Shown: positions 1 through 8,130 of the stretch, in pieces
How positions within the stretch are numbered: position 1 is the first letter of the stretch
How the letters are laid out: each line of letters starts with the position of its first letter
Notes under the pieces: model-generated
The model's input: only the letters and a program-made list of their open reading frames with translations
The model's database searches: none
Told to the model about the DNA's origin: nothing
DNA from: Rhizobiales bacterium TNE-4
GTDB taxonomy: Bacteria; Pseudomonadota; Alphaproteobacteria; Rhizobiales; Beijerinckiaceae
DNA: 64,000 nt
Assembly: GCA_019083985.1 (NCBI GenBank)
Contig: JAHRCV010000003.1
Span: 1 to 64,000 of the forward strand
Direction of reading: 5' to 3'
Program-made: the position numbers and the translations under genes

Positions 1-1
1 C

Positions 2-1027
2 CGCGCCTTTGCCCTCAGAGACGCCTTCCCGGACGTTCTTGGAGGTCTCTATCTCACCGAAGAGTTTGTGGCTGAGCCTGAGACAGAAGCCCAATTGGCA
101 CCGCATTTTGAAACTGAGACGCCAAGCGTGGCAGACGCTGGGGTTGGACGCGTTGAGGAAAACCAACACCAGCCACCAAATGGCTTTAGGAGAGGCTCGT
201 TCAACAACACCTCAACCGATGAGGCGTTCTCTCAGCAAGAAAGTGCGCCTCAAAACGTAAGCGTTGGGTCCACTCAAACCTGGAGTGGTAGGGCCACATC
301 ACGTGACGAATTCACAGGTTCAGCAAACGAACAGCCAAACCCACAAACGGCAGCAACACTCGTTGGGTTAGATGGCGAACCGAACGCCCGTTTTGAGGAG
401 AACGGCAAGTTCTCTGAAACGACAGTTATCACTGGGGAGCGTGAGCTGCCTATCACGGCAAAACTTCCGCCGCTCGCTAATCTCCGGCGATCGCGATCCA
501 TGCCGCGCGATGTCCGTGCGCTTCGCTTTCGGAACCAATGGTCGGTCAAACAACCCCGTGGACCGCGTAAAGAGCTGAGCCAAACCAACGCTGTCTCATC
601 GGATCAGGGACAATCAACTTCACCTGAAGGCCAACTGGGCTCATCGCCGTCCGCAGGACCATCGCCTGTGTATGCCAAAGCGCATTCATCGCCAGAACAG
701 GCATTCTCTAGTAATCGAGTGGCATCACGACGGACGAGCTCTTTGGAGATCCAAAGACAGTCCGTTCCAGAGCACGGCGTAGCGCCCCAAACAACAACAC
801 CAAGCCAAGGCTTCATCCCGGCCGACGACATCACGGCCCATCTCGATCTCTTTGACGCAGCCCTGTGCTGCGCCACAGATCCAGACACTCTGGCTGAGAT
901 TGCCGAAGAGTTCACTGAGCGTCTCTCGCAGCTTCCACGATCAAGCAGGAACGACGCCGAACAGATCTTCGAAAAGCATCAAACGCGGATTGGCAATACT
1001 CCAACCCATGGAGACCGTCATGACTAA
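2..1027 (+). CDS. RecT/Bet-like ssDNA-annealing protein, C-terminal part (5' end outside window)
   Basis: The frame is open from the left edge, so the start lies outside the window. The first residues read ALRDAFPDVLGGLY followed by TEEF, which resembles the usual end of phage RecT/Bet annealing domains (ALRkAFPe-lGGlYt-eE). If so, the core would anneal single-stranded DNA in phage recombination. After this come about 300 residues of low complexity, rich in Ser, Gln, Pro, Thr and Arg and probably disordered. The last 70 residues are acidic and look helical (LDLFDAALCCATD, TLAEIAEEFTERL). RecT/Bet proteins normally end soon after the GGLY motif, so the tail is unusual. The next gene, an HNH nuclease, overlaps the stop by 8 nt. 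The family call rests on one short motif and is moderate; the coding call is stronger. Confidence 0.55.
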   Translation, partial: RAFALRDAFPDVLGGLYLTEEFVAEPETEAQLAPHFETETPSVADAGVGRVEENQHQPPNGFRRGSFNNTSTDEAFSQQESAPQNVSVGSTQTWSGRATSRDEFTGSANEQPNPQTAATLVGLDGEPNARFEENGKFSETTVITGERELPITAKLPPLANLRRSRSMPRDVRALRFRNQWSVKQPRGPRKELSQTNAVSSDQGQSTSPEGQLGSSPSAGPSPVYAKAHSSPEQAFSSNRVASRRTSSLEIQRQSVPEHGVAPQTTTPSQGFIPADDITAHLDLFDAALCCATDPDTLAEIAEEFTERLSQLPRSSRNDAEQIFEKHQTRIGNTPTHGDRHD

Positions 1028-1361
1028 GCGCAGGACATTTTCTTCAAAAGAGCGGCTTGCATACTTCCTGCAAGCCAAGGGGCACTGCGCGCAATGCTCA
1101 CTCAAAATCACCCCAGGAAAGCGATGGGATCTCGACCATGTGATCCCGCTCTCTCTTGGCGGCTCTAATGAACCAACCAATCTACAGGTGCTCTGCCAAG
1201 CCTGCCACACCCAAAAGACCAAATCCGATGTCTCATCAAATGCCAAAGCACGGCGTATTCAGTTGAAACACTTTGGCGCAAGGCAGTGTACACGACCGCT
1301 GCCTTTCGGACGGAAGTCTCTATTAAAGAAGAAAATCGATGGACGGATTGTTAGACGCTAA
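1020..1361 (+). CDS. HNH endonuclease, small phage-type
   Basis: This 113-residue protein has a complete HNH fold signature: a CxxC zinc knuckle at Cys23/Cys26, the catalytic DH pair at Asp39-His40 followed by VIPLSLGG, the TNLQ asparagine at Asn54, and a second zinc pair at Cys59/Cys62. HNH enzymes of this size nick or cut DNA and in phages often sit near packaging or recombination genes. The ATG at 1020 overlaps the stop of the upstream RecT-like frame, so the two are probably translated together. A longer reading from 852 is in frame but only shadows the upstream gene. The C-terminus is strongly basic. Confidence 0.85.
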   Translation: MTKRRTFSSKERLAYFLQAKGHCAQCSLKITPGKRWDLDHVIPLSLGGSNEPTNLQVLCQACHTQKTKSDVSSNAKARRIQLKHFGARQCTRPLPFGRKSLLKKKIDGRIVRR

Positions 1362-1830
1362 GTTGTCCTAAAATTTTAATCTAAATATCGATTGCATTTA
1401 GCTTCTTCATTAGACTTATTTTTTTGATCGAGCGAGCGAAGAAATCACTAATAAGAACTTATTTTGTTCCACTATTTAGACAATTACATATTGGTTGCTG
1501 ATTATTGACGATATGGATTGTATGTAAAGAGATTTAGTTGCAGGGGCTTGCAGCCACCGACAATTGGCAATCAAATGTCCGGTTTGATGCTTAAAAAGTT
1601 GGTTGCAAGAGGGGCACGCAGCCACCTTTACCGAACAAAACAACCAACTTCAGGCTTCCTACTTAGGAAGCTAGTCGACTGCTTTTGGCAGCGAGCGACT
1701 GCTGAGGATTGCCGTTCTCAAAAATAGCTCACTAAGTCCTACTGTTTGCCCCTTTTGCGCGCACGCGAGTCATGATCTGCTCTCCTCGGGGGCTATCCAG
1801 TCGGATAGGCCTGAAGGAGGGGGATCCGTG
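1362..1830. other. Non-coding junction between phage-like genes and catabolic operon
   Basis: About 470 bases with no convincing gene. Positions 1370-1520 are strongly AT-rich. Positions 1530-1730 carry several inverted repeats (annotated separately) plus two loosely similar units, TTGCAGGGGCTTGCAGCCACC near 1538 and a longer relative near 1603. A 69-codon reading at 1518 has no family resemblance and runs through the palindromes. The last 30 bases hold a strong ribosome binding site (GAAGGAGGGGG) for the gene at 1831. The position suggests the boundary of an integrated element, but no attachment site or integrase is visible. Confidence 0.5.
1596..1680. repeat. Nested inverted repeats / hairpin block
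   Basis: Three exact palindromic elements lie back to back. AAGTTGGTTG at 1596-1605 pairs with CAACCAACTT at 1641-1650. GCTTCCT at 1654-1660 pairs with AGGAAGC at 1665-1671 around a 4-base loop. AGTCGACT at 1673-1680 is a perfect 8-base palindrome. None ends in a T-run, so an intrinsic terminator is unlikely. The block could be the end of a mobile element, a transfer or attachment site, or a structured RNA; the sequence alone does not decide. Confidence 0.6.
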
Positions 1831-2844
1831 ATGAGCATGAACCGGCGACAATTTCTCGGGACAACGGCAGCAGGGGTGGCAGGTGCGCCTTTACTCTCGG
1901 TTGAGGGCTTCGCGCAGGGTAAGCAGACGATCAATCTTCAATTGGGCTGGCTGTTATCCGGCAACCAGATCGGTGAAGTCTGCGCCAAGGCAATGGGCTA
2001 TTACGATGCAGAAGGTCTTGAGCTGAAATTCCAGCCAGGCGGCCCAAGTATCGACGGCGTCGCCGTTGTCGCCTCCGGCCGCTATGAGATCGGTCAGGTG
2101 TCCTCGAGCCCGTCACTGATGCTAGCGGCGTCGCAGGATATTCCCGTCGTGTGCTTTGCCACCGGTGCGCAGATCCACCCCTACACTTTCTTCTCGCTGA
2201 AGAAGAACCCGGTACGAAAGCCAGCCGACCTCGTCGGGAAGAAAGTCGGCATTCAGGCGACGGGCGTCATTCTATTGCGTGCGTTGCTCGCCAAGAACAA
2301 GATCCCGGAAAAAGATGTGACGATTGTCACGATCGGTGCAGATATGGCACCACTCCTGACAGGGCAGGTCGATGTCGTCACCGGTTGGCTCACCAATACC
2401 ACGGCGCTGAAAGTGCTCGGCGATGAGCGCGTCGACATGCGACTGTGGGATACGGGCGTAAAGCTTTATGCACTGCCCTATTATGCGACGGCGCAGACGA
2501 TCAAGACCAAGGGCGACACGTTGGCGAAGTTCCTTGTCGCTTCTGGCAAGGGTTGGGCTTACGCGGCGCAGAACCGCGATAAGGCAGTGGAATTCCTCGT
2601 TAAAGAGTTCCCCAACCTCAACGCCAAGGATGAACGTGAAGCACTGGACGTGATGCTACAATACGCCTTCTCGCCCGAAACGGCGAAAAATGGCTGGGGC
2701 ACAATGGATCCCACCGTCTGGCAGGATCAGATCGATCTCTATGCGCAACTCGGCCAATTCTCGAAGCGCACGCCGAAGCTTGATGAAGTCATGACACTCG
2801 AGATTCTCAAAGCCTCCGCCGCTGGCCGGCCGAAACTCGGCTGA
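1831..2844 (+). CDS. ABC transporter substrate-binding protein (NMT1/SsuA-like), Tat-exported
   Basis: A periplasmic binding protein for an ABC importer. The N-terminus MSMNRRQFLG is a twin-arginine signal followed by a hydrophobic stretch and a GFAQG cleavage region. The mature part (INLQLGWLLSGNQIGEVCAKAMGYY, split here: a GYY-DAEGLELKF start and a VGKKVGIQATG hinge) matches the NMT1/SsuA/TauA group that binds sulfonates, nitrate, pyrimidines or aromatic acids. About 337 residues is normal. The ATG at 1831 was chosen because GGAGGGGG lies 7 nt upstream; a GTG at 1828 and an ATG at 1837 are also in frame. It is the first gene of the unit and lies 3 nt from the ATPase. The ligand cannot be read from sequence. 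Confidence 0.85.
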   Translation: MSMNRRQFLGTTAAGVAGAPLLSVEGFAQGKQTINLQLGWLLSGNQIGEVCAKAMGYYDAEGLELKFQPGGPSIDGVAVVASGRYEIGQVSSSPSLMLAASQDIPVVCFATGAQIHPYTFFSLKKNPVRKPADLVGKKVGIQATGVILLRALLAKNKIPEKDVTIVTIGADMAPLLTGQVDVVTGWLTNTTALKVLGDERVDMRLWDTGVKLYALPYYATAQTIKTKGDTLAKFLVASGKGWAYAAQNRDKAVEFLVKEFPNLNAKDEREALDVMLQYAFSPETAKNGWGTMDPTVWQDQIDLYAQLGQFSKRTPKLDEVMTLEILKASAAGRPKLG

Positions 2845-2847
2845 GCG

Positions 2848-3672
2848 ATGACGACAGCATCCGCCCTCTCCGGTATCGCCGCTTCACGCGGCGATACCAC
2901 TTGGCCCGCCATTGCGTGCGATGATGTGACCGTGCGTTTCATCAGCGAGAGCCGCGTGGTGACGGCGCTTGAGAAGGTGTCATTCGCGGTGGCACCAGGT
3001 GGGTTTCTAAGCCTGCTCGGCCCGTCGGGCTGTGGCAAATCAACCTTATTGCGTGTTGTTGCTGATCTCATTCAACCGAGCAGCGGCATGATGCGCGTGT
3101 TTGGTGGCACGCCAGAAGAAGCGCGCACGGCACGCGCTTTAGGCTTCGTGTTTCAGGATGCGGCGTTGCTTCCATGGCGCAATGCCATCGACAATGTCTC
3201 TCTACCGCTGGAAGTGGGTGGTGGCGTAAAGCTTGGCCCAAACGATCCAAAGCCGGTGGATCTGTTGCGCCTTGTTGGGTTGTCCGGTTGGGAGAAATCC
3301 TATCCGCATGAACTCTCGGGTGGCATGCGTCAGCGGGTTGCGATCGCACGCGCGCTGCTCGGCGGACCTAAATTACTTTTGATGGACGAACCGTTTGGCG
3401 CGCTCGATGAAATCACACGCGATCGCCTAAACGAAGAACTGCGCCGCATCTGGATGGAAACAGGGACGACGATTTTGTTCGTCACGCATTCCGTTTATGA
3501 AGCCGCTTATCTTGGTGAGCAGGTGCTGGTGCTCTCACCCAATCCCGGCCGCGTGGTTGAATGCGTTGATATCGACCTCCCACGTGACCGTGATCTTTCG
3601 GTGCGAGATACGTCGCATTTCGTACAACTCGCCGCACACTTGCGCGGTATGCTGGGGAGAATGCACGCATGA
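2848..3672 (+). CDS. ABC transporter ATP-binding protein (SsuB/TauB-like)
   Basis: Cytoplasmic ATPase that powers the importer. All ABC motifs are present: Walker A GPSGCGKST at residues 58-66, Q-loop Gln102, signature LSGGMRQ at 155-161, Walker B LLLMDEP at 175-181, and the switch histidine at 213 (FVTHS). The 274-residue length fits the SsuB/TauB/NrtD group. It starts 3 nt after the binding-protein gene and its stop overlaps the permease start (ATGA), which indicates translational coupling. Confidence 0.93.
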   Translation: MTTASALSGIAASRGDTTWPAIACDDVTVRFISESRVVTALEKVSFAVAPGGFLSLLGPSGCGKSTLLRVVADLIQPSSGMMRVFGGTPEEARTARALGFVFQDAALLPWRNAIDNVSLPLEVGGGVKLGPNDPKPVDLLRLVGLSGWEKSYPHELSGGMRQRVAIARALLGGPKLLLMDEPFGALDEITRDRLNEELRRIWMETGTTILFVTHSVYEAAYLGEQVLVLSPNPGRVVECVDIDLPRDRDLSVRDTSHFVQLAAHLRGMLGRMHA

Positions 3673-4496
3673 GTATCGCTGCCCCACTCGATCCCTCACT
3701 TATGGCCGCCGAGAGCGCTTTTCGTGCTGAGCAACGCCGCAAAGCATTGCGCCGCCGCATCATGCCAGTGATCGGCATTGGCTCATTCCTGCTTTTGTGG
3801 GCAGGCCTCGTCTATGGATTAAAAGTGCCACCCTTCGTGGCGCCATCGCCCTTCGCTGTTGCGGCGACGCTGTGGGCGAAAGCCCCGATGCTCTTCGAAA
3901 ATCTTGTTCCCACCATGATCGAGGCATTTTCGGGCTTCATGCTCGGCAATCTCAGCGCCATCCTGATCGCAACAGCCTTCGTCTACAAAAAATCGTTAGA
4001 GGAAGCCTTCTTTCCGGTGATCGTGATTATCAACACGATCCCCGTCGTTGCCAAAGCACCGATTCTTGTTCTGTTGCTCGGCAATGGCATGGAGCCAAAG
4101 ATTGCGATTGCAGCATTGATCTGCTTTTTCCCGACGCTCGTGAACATGGTGCGCGGCCTGCAATCGGTAAACCCCCAGGCAATGGAATTGATGCGGGTCC
4201 TCTCGGCCTCGCAACGTGAAATTTTTTTCAAGCTGCGCCTACCGAATTCGCTGCCATACCTATTTTCTGCGTTGAAGATTGCAGCGTCGACAGCAGTGAT
4301 CGGGGCAATCGTCGGTGAATGGATCGGTTCTACCGTTGGCATTGGCGCACTTATCATTCAGGCGACTTATGCGTTCGATTCTGCCCTCCTCTATGCGACG
4401 GTCATTGTCGGCTCCTGCTTCTCTGTCGCCTTCTTCCTGCTCATCACACTCATCGAACGTCTTACGCTGCGCCGTCATGGCCCGGCTGCACAATGA
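3669..4496 (+). CDS. ABC transporter permease (SsuC-like)
   Basis: Inner-membrane subunit of the importer, 275 residues, with about six hydrophobic segments and the binding-protein-dependent permease domain. The EAA-type coupling loop is visible around ELMRVLSASQREIFFKLRLP, where it would contact the ATPase. The gene overlaps the ATPase gene by 4 nt and is followed 9 nt later by the oxidoreductase, so transport and catabolism are probably on one transcript. Confidence 0.92.
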   Translation: MSIAAPLDPSLMAAESAFRAEQRRKALRRRIMPVIGIGSFLLLWAGLVYGLKVPPFVAPSPFAVAATLWAKAPMLFENLVPTMIEAFSGFMLGNLSAILIATAFVYKKSLEEAFFPVIVIINTIPVVAKAPILVLLLGNGMEPKIAIAALICFFPTLVNMVRGLQSVNPQAMELMRVLSASQREIFFKLRLPNSLPYLFSALKIAASTAVIGAIVGEWIGSTVGIGALIIQATYAFDSALLYATVIVGSCFSVAFFLLITLIERLTLRRHGPAAQ

Positions 4497-4505
4497 GGTC
4501 GCATT

Positions 4506-5852
4506 ATGTCTGACCGGATCGAAGAAAAGCCCGGAAACGCCACCATCGTAGCGCGCTCTGATGTGGTTGTCGTCGGCGGCGGGCCAGCGGGGTTTTCTGC
4601 CGCCTTGGCAGCCCGGCGCGCCGGGATGAGCGTCACCCTCGTTGAGCGCTATCCATATCTCGGCGGCTTGGCATCCGGCGGCATGGTTCTCGTGCTCGAC
4701 GACATGCACAATGAGAGCGAAACTACGGTCACCGGCATCTGCATGGAAATGATCGAGCGGATGGCAAAGATCAATGCCTGCGTTTTTCCGCCGCCGGAAG
4801 AACGCCGCGCTGATTGGGATCTATATCGCAAATGGGCCCGCTGGGGCGTGTTCGATTTTCGGGTGCAGACGAAACCGCAGCCGATCGTGATGGCGGCTGC
4901 CTTCGACCCTGATGGCTGGAAGCGCGTTTCAAACGACATGATCGCCGAAGATGGCGTGAATGTACGGCTACACTCTTGGTTCTCGAAGGCGATCGTTGAA
5001 AACGGTCAGATCAAGGGCGTGATTTGTGAAACCAAAGCAGGTCGCGAGGCGATCATGGGCTCGGTCGTGATTGATACGACAGGCGATCTTGATGTAGCGG
5101 CGGCGGCTGGCGCAAAATTCACGCATGGTTCATTCATCGTGACAACTGTGTTTCGCCTCGGTGGCGTTGACACAGATGCGACCGAACGTTTCGCACTTGA
5201 AGAGCCGGAAAAATATGCTGAGATCGACCGCACAGCGAAACGCGTGATGGGCGGCTCATGGGATTTCTGGTGGCTTAAGACGCCGCTACCCGGCATCGTC
5301 TGGTGCAATTGCCCGCATATGGCCGGATACGATGCGTTAAAAGTGGAAGATCTGTCACGGGCCGATTTCGAAGGGCGCAAAAAAATCTATGCGCTTGTCG
5401 ATTATGTGCAGAAAAACATGCCTGGCTTCGAGAAATGCTTTGTTGTGGATGTCGCGCCGCAACTGGGCGTACGGCAGTCGCGCCTGCTTGAAGGTGAATA
5501 CATCGTGACAAAGGACGACGTGCTCGACCGTGTGCATTTCCACGACACGGTAGCGCGCGGCCGCGATTATTACACACCCTATCGCGCTATGCTTCCGAAA
5601 GAGGTTGACGGATTGCTCGTGGCAGGACGGCATTATTCTGCGACCGAGACGGCGCAGAAAATGTCACGCGAAATCCCACCGTGCATGTCGATGGGACAAT
5701 CAGCGGGTGTTGCTGCAGCGCTCGCCGTCAAAAATGGTATTTCTGTAAAGCGCGTGGACCCGAAGGCGATTTGCGCTGGCGTTCGCGCGCAAGGCGGCGA
5801 TCCCGGCGATGTACCGTCAGCCAATGCGAAGATTCTGGAGAGCGCGGCATGA
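4506..5852 (+). CDS. FAD-dependent oxidoreductase, FAD_oxidored family
   Basis: A 448-residue flavoprotein. The Rossmann dinucleotide motif VVVGGGPAG spans residues 21-29 and is followed by the ribose-binding Glu (VTLVERYPYLGG). A second FAD contact is suggested by VIDTTGDLDVAAAAGA, and the C-terminal part has the GLLVAGR and SMGQSAGVAAALA motifs of the family. No iron-sulfur cysteines are evident in the chain, so electrons may pass to the ferredoxin encoded downstream. The natural reaction is unknown for most members of this family. It overlaps the CoA-transferase gene by 4 nt (ATGA), placing it in the same pathway. Confidence 0.85.
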   Translation: MSDRIEEKPGNATIVARSDVVVVGGGPAGFSAALAARRAGMSVTLVERYPYLGGLASGGMVLVLDDMHNESETTVTGICMEMIERMAKINACVFPPPEERRADWDLYRKWARWGVFDFRVQTKPQPIVMAAAFDPDGWKRVSNDMIAEDGVNVRLHSWFSKAIVENGQIKGVICETKAGREAIMGSVVIDTTGDLDVAAAAGAKFTHGSFIVTTVFRLGGVDTDATERFALEEPEKYAEIDRTAKRVMGGSWDFWWLKTPLPGIVWCNCPHMAGYDALKVEDLSRADFEGRKKIYALVDYVQKNMPGFEKCFVVDVAPQLGVRQSRLLEGEYIVTKDDVLDRVHFHDTVARGRDYYTPYRAMLPKEVDGLLVAGRHYSATETAQKMSREIPPCMSMGQSAGVAAALAVKNGISVKRVDPKAICAGVRAQGGDPGDVPSANAKILESAA

Positions 5853-7012
5853 GCACGCACGAATTGCCCCTCGCGGGAATCAAGATCGTTGATTTCACGC
5901 AGGTGATGATGGGCCCAGTGGCCACCCAGATGCTGGCGGATTTTGGTGCCGATGTCATTAAAGTCGAACGGCCGCCAACGGGAGATCTGTCGCGGACCTC
6001 GTTTCCGAACGATCCTGCCGGTTTGACCGGCCCCGTATTCTGCTCACTCAATCGCAATAAGCGCTCAATCGTACTTGATCTTAGACAGGAGCGTGACAAG
6101 AAGGCAGTATTCAAACTTCTGGAACAAGCCGATGTTGTCGTTAACAATTTTCGCGCCGGCGTCATGGAGCGCATGGGGTTTGGCTATGAAGAACTCGCCA
6201 GGCTCAATCCACGCCTGATTTACGCCGTCGGCACTGGCTTCGGCCTCACCGGCCCGTACTCGCACAAAGGCGGCCAGGATATTCTGGCTCAAGCGATGAC
6301 AGGCGTCATGCATCGTCGCTCCGACGATTCTCTGCCGCTCTCGATCTATTCCACGACTTTTGCCGATTATTCGGCGGGTATGCACCTCGTCCAAGGTGTC
6401 CTTCTCGCATTGTTGCAGCGTGCGAAGACAGGCAAGGGACAGCGTGTGAGCGTGTCGCTTTATGATTCGATGCTCGCCGCACAGACGCAAGAATCTGCGG
6501 CGCAGATGATGCGGGGTCGCGAAGTGAATTGGGGTGCTATGCCGCTCTCTGGCGTATTCGAAACTACCGATGGCGCTGTTGTACTCGTTGGCGCATTCAA
6601 GTCGCACCCATTGCGCGATATCGGCGTGGCGCTGGGGCTTGAGGGCATCGAGAACGATCCACGCTTTGCCGATCATGCGGCACAGGTGAAGCACAAGAAG
6701 GAATTGCATACGATTTTCCGAAAACGGTTCGCCGAGAATTCAACTGGGCATTGGCTTGGAAAGCTTGAGGAGCAAGATCTCCTTTGTGCACCCGTTCGGA
6801 CATTGGCCGAAGCACTCGCCGATAAGCAGACTGCGGTAAACGGTATGATTCTCGAAACGCGCAACAGCATCGAAACAGTGCGCGTCGTTGGCTCTCCCGT
6901 GCATCTGGACGATGCACCAGTGACGATCCGTATTCCGCCAGCTCAACTAGGGCAACACACGGCAGAGGTGATGACGGAACTGGGCCTGAGCGAACCAGAG
7001 GCGGCCGCCTAA
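5849..7012 (+). CDS. Class III CoA-transferase (CaiB/BaiF family)
   Basis: Moves CoA from an acyl-CoA donor to a free carboxylic acid. The 387-residue chain starts with GIKIVDFTQVMMGP and the MLADFGADVIKVE block shared by the family. The catalytic aspartate is Asp173 in FADYSAGMH, equivalent to Asp169 of formyl-CoA transferase, and is followed by TGKGQRVSVSLYDSML. The ATG at 5849 overlaps the upstream stop; a longer in-frame reading from 5681 would overlap the oxidoreductase gene heavily and was rejected. The context (importer upstream, hydratase downstream) suggests that it activates the imported acid. Substrate unknown. Confidence 0.9.
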   Translation: MSTHELPLAGIKIVDFTQVMMGPVATQMLADFGADVIKVERPPTGDLSRTSFPNDPAGLTGPVFCSLNRNKRSIVLDLRQERDKKAVFKLLEQADVVVNNFRAGVMERMGFGYEELARLNPRLIYAVGTGFGLTGPYSHKGGQDILAQAMTGVMHRRSDDSLPLSIYSTTFADYSAGMHLVQGVLLALLQRAKTGKGQRVSVSLYDSMLAAQTQESAAQMMRGREVNWGAMPLSGVFETTDGAVVLVGAFKSHPLRDIGVALGLEGIENDPRFADHAAQVKHKKELHTIFRKRFAENSTGHWLGKLEEQDLLCAPVRTLAEALADKQTAVNGMILETRNSIETVRVVGSPVHLDDAPVTIRIPPAQLGQHTAEVMTELGLSEPEAAA

Positions 7013-7788
7013 TGCCGATCCATTTCGAAACGAAGGACGGGATCGCGCGTGTCACCATCGATCGCCCCGAGGTCATGAATGCGATCGATGCGGCGTCTGA
7101 ACAGGAACTGCAGAAGATCTGGTCGGCGATCGAACATGATCGCAATGTACGGGTGGCGGTACTCACAGGTTCGGGAGAACGTGCATTTTCGACTGGTGCC
7201 GATATGAAGGGTGGCAGCGGCGCACGCGGAATCGATTATTGGGCCATGTCACGGCCCGGTGGATTTGGCGGAATCGCGTTGCGTGAGACGCTTGACATTC
7301 CGGTAATCGCGCGCGTGAACGGGCATGCAGTCGGCGGTGGTTTCGAGATGGTGCTGGGTTGCGATCTCGTTGTTGCGGCGGATCACGCTAGTTTTGGTCT
7401 GCCTGAGGCACGTGTTGGGCGGCTTCCGCTCGATGGTGGAATGACCTTGCTCCAACGGCAAATCCCGTATCGCCAGGCGATGGGCATGCTGATGACGGGA
7501 CGCCGCATCAATGCCTCTCAAGCGCTTGCGATGGGGCTTATCAACGAAGTCGTGCCAGTGGCGGAGCTCGACGCAGCTGTATTGAGCTGGATCGAGGATA
7601 TACTCGCCTGCGCGCCGCTTTCGGTCCGTGCAACAAAGCAGGTTGTGCGCCGCACCGCGCATTTAACAGCGAATGAGGCACAGGCCCTGCGTCTGCCAGC
7701 GCTGGTCGAGGCGCTTCATTCCGAGGATTCGGAGGAAGGTGTGCGTGCCTTCGTAGAAAAGAGAAAGCCCAATTGGAAGGGACGCTAA
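7012..7788 (+). CDS. Enoyl-CoA hydratase/isomerase family protein, CaiD-like
   Basis: A crotonase-fold enzyme of 258 residues that would hydrate or dehydrate a CoA ester. The oxyanion-hole segments AFSTGADM and GHAVGGGFEM are present, and both catalytic glutamates are kept: Glu112 in GGGFE and Glu132 in LPEARVG. The spacing and the MTGRRINASQALAMGLINEVV block resemble carnitinyl-CoA dehydratase CaiD. The start shares one base with the CoA-transferase stop (TAATG), so the two are translationally coupled, just as caiB and caiD cooperate in carnitine metabolism. That does not prove carnitine as substrate. Confidence 0.88.
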   Translation: MPIHFETKDGIARVTIDRPEVMNAIDAASEQELQKIWSAIEHDRNVRVAVLTGSGERAFSTGADMKGGSGARGIDYWAMSRPGGFGGIALRETLDIPVIARVNGHAVGGGFEMVLGCDLVVAADHASFGLPEARVGRLPLDGGMTLLQRQIPYRQAMGMLMTGRRINASQALAMGLINEVVPVAELDAAVLSWIEDILACAPLSVRATKQVVRRTAHLTANEAQALRLPALVEALHSEDSEEGVRAFVEKRKPNWKGR

Positions 7789-7791
7789 GCG

Positions 7792-8127
7792 ATGACCTAT
7801 GTCATCACCGATACCTGCATCGATGTGAAAGACAAATCCTGTCTCGATGCGTGCCCTGTCGATTGCATCTATGAAGGTGGACGGACGCTCTATATCCAAC
7901 CTGACGAATGCATTAATTGCGGGCTCTGTGAGACAGTTTGTCCCGTTGCCGCCATTCATGCTGAGGAGCGTTTGCCACAAGAACTGCAAGCTTTTCTTGC
8001 AATCAATCGTGAATTTTTCGAAGACGGAGTGACAGGCTGGGGTTCACCGCGCGGCGCAGATACAAGATACACGACAGATAAGGATCATCCTGTCGTGGCG
8101 GCATGGCCCAAGCGCGACGCGGTGTGA
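7792..8127 (+). CDS. Ferredoxin family protein, FdxA-like (seven-iron type)
   Basis: An electron carrier of 111 residues. Cysteines at 9, 17, 21, 25 and 40, 43, 46, 50 follow the FdxA pattern (CIDVKDKSCLDACPVDC, then CINCGLCETVCPVAAI), which normally binds one 3Fe-4S and one 4Fe-4S cluster. It lies 3 nt after the hydratase gene. Placed in a unit with an FAD oxidoreductase that lacks its own clusters, it probably serves that enzyme, though this is an inference from position. The 40 residues after the cluster domain are typical of the family. Confidence 0.9.
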   Translation: MTYVITDTCIDVKDKSCLDACPVDCIYEGGRTLYIQPDECINCGLCETVCPVAAIHAEERLPQELQAFLAINREFFEDGVTGWGSPRGADTRYTTDKDHPVVAAWPKRDAV

Positions 8128-8130
8128 GTG

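Noticed and set aside
1518-1727. 69-codon + strand frame in the junction
   Set aside because: It is built from the palindromic repeats and has no recognisable protein features.
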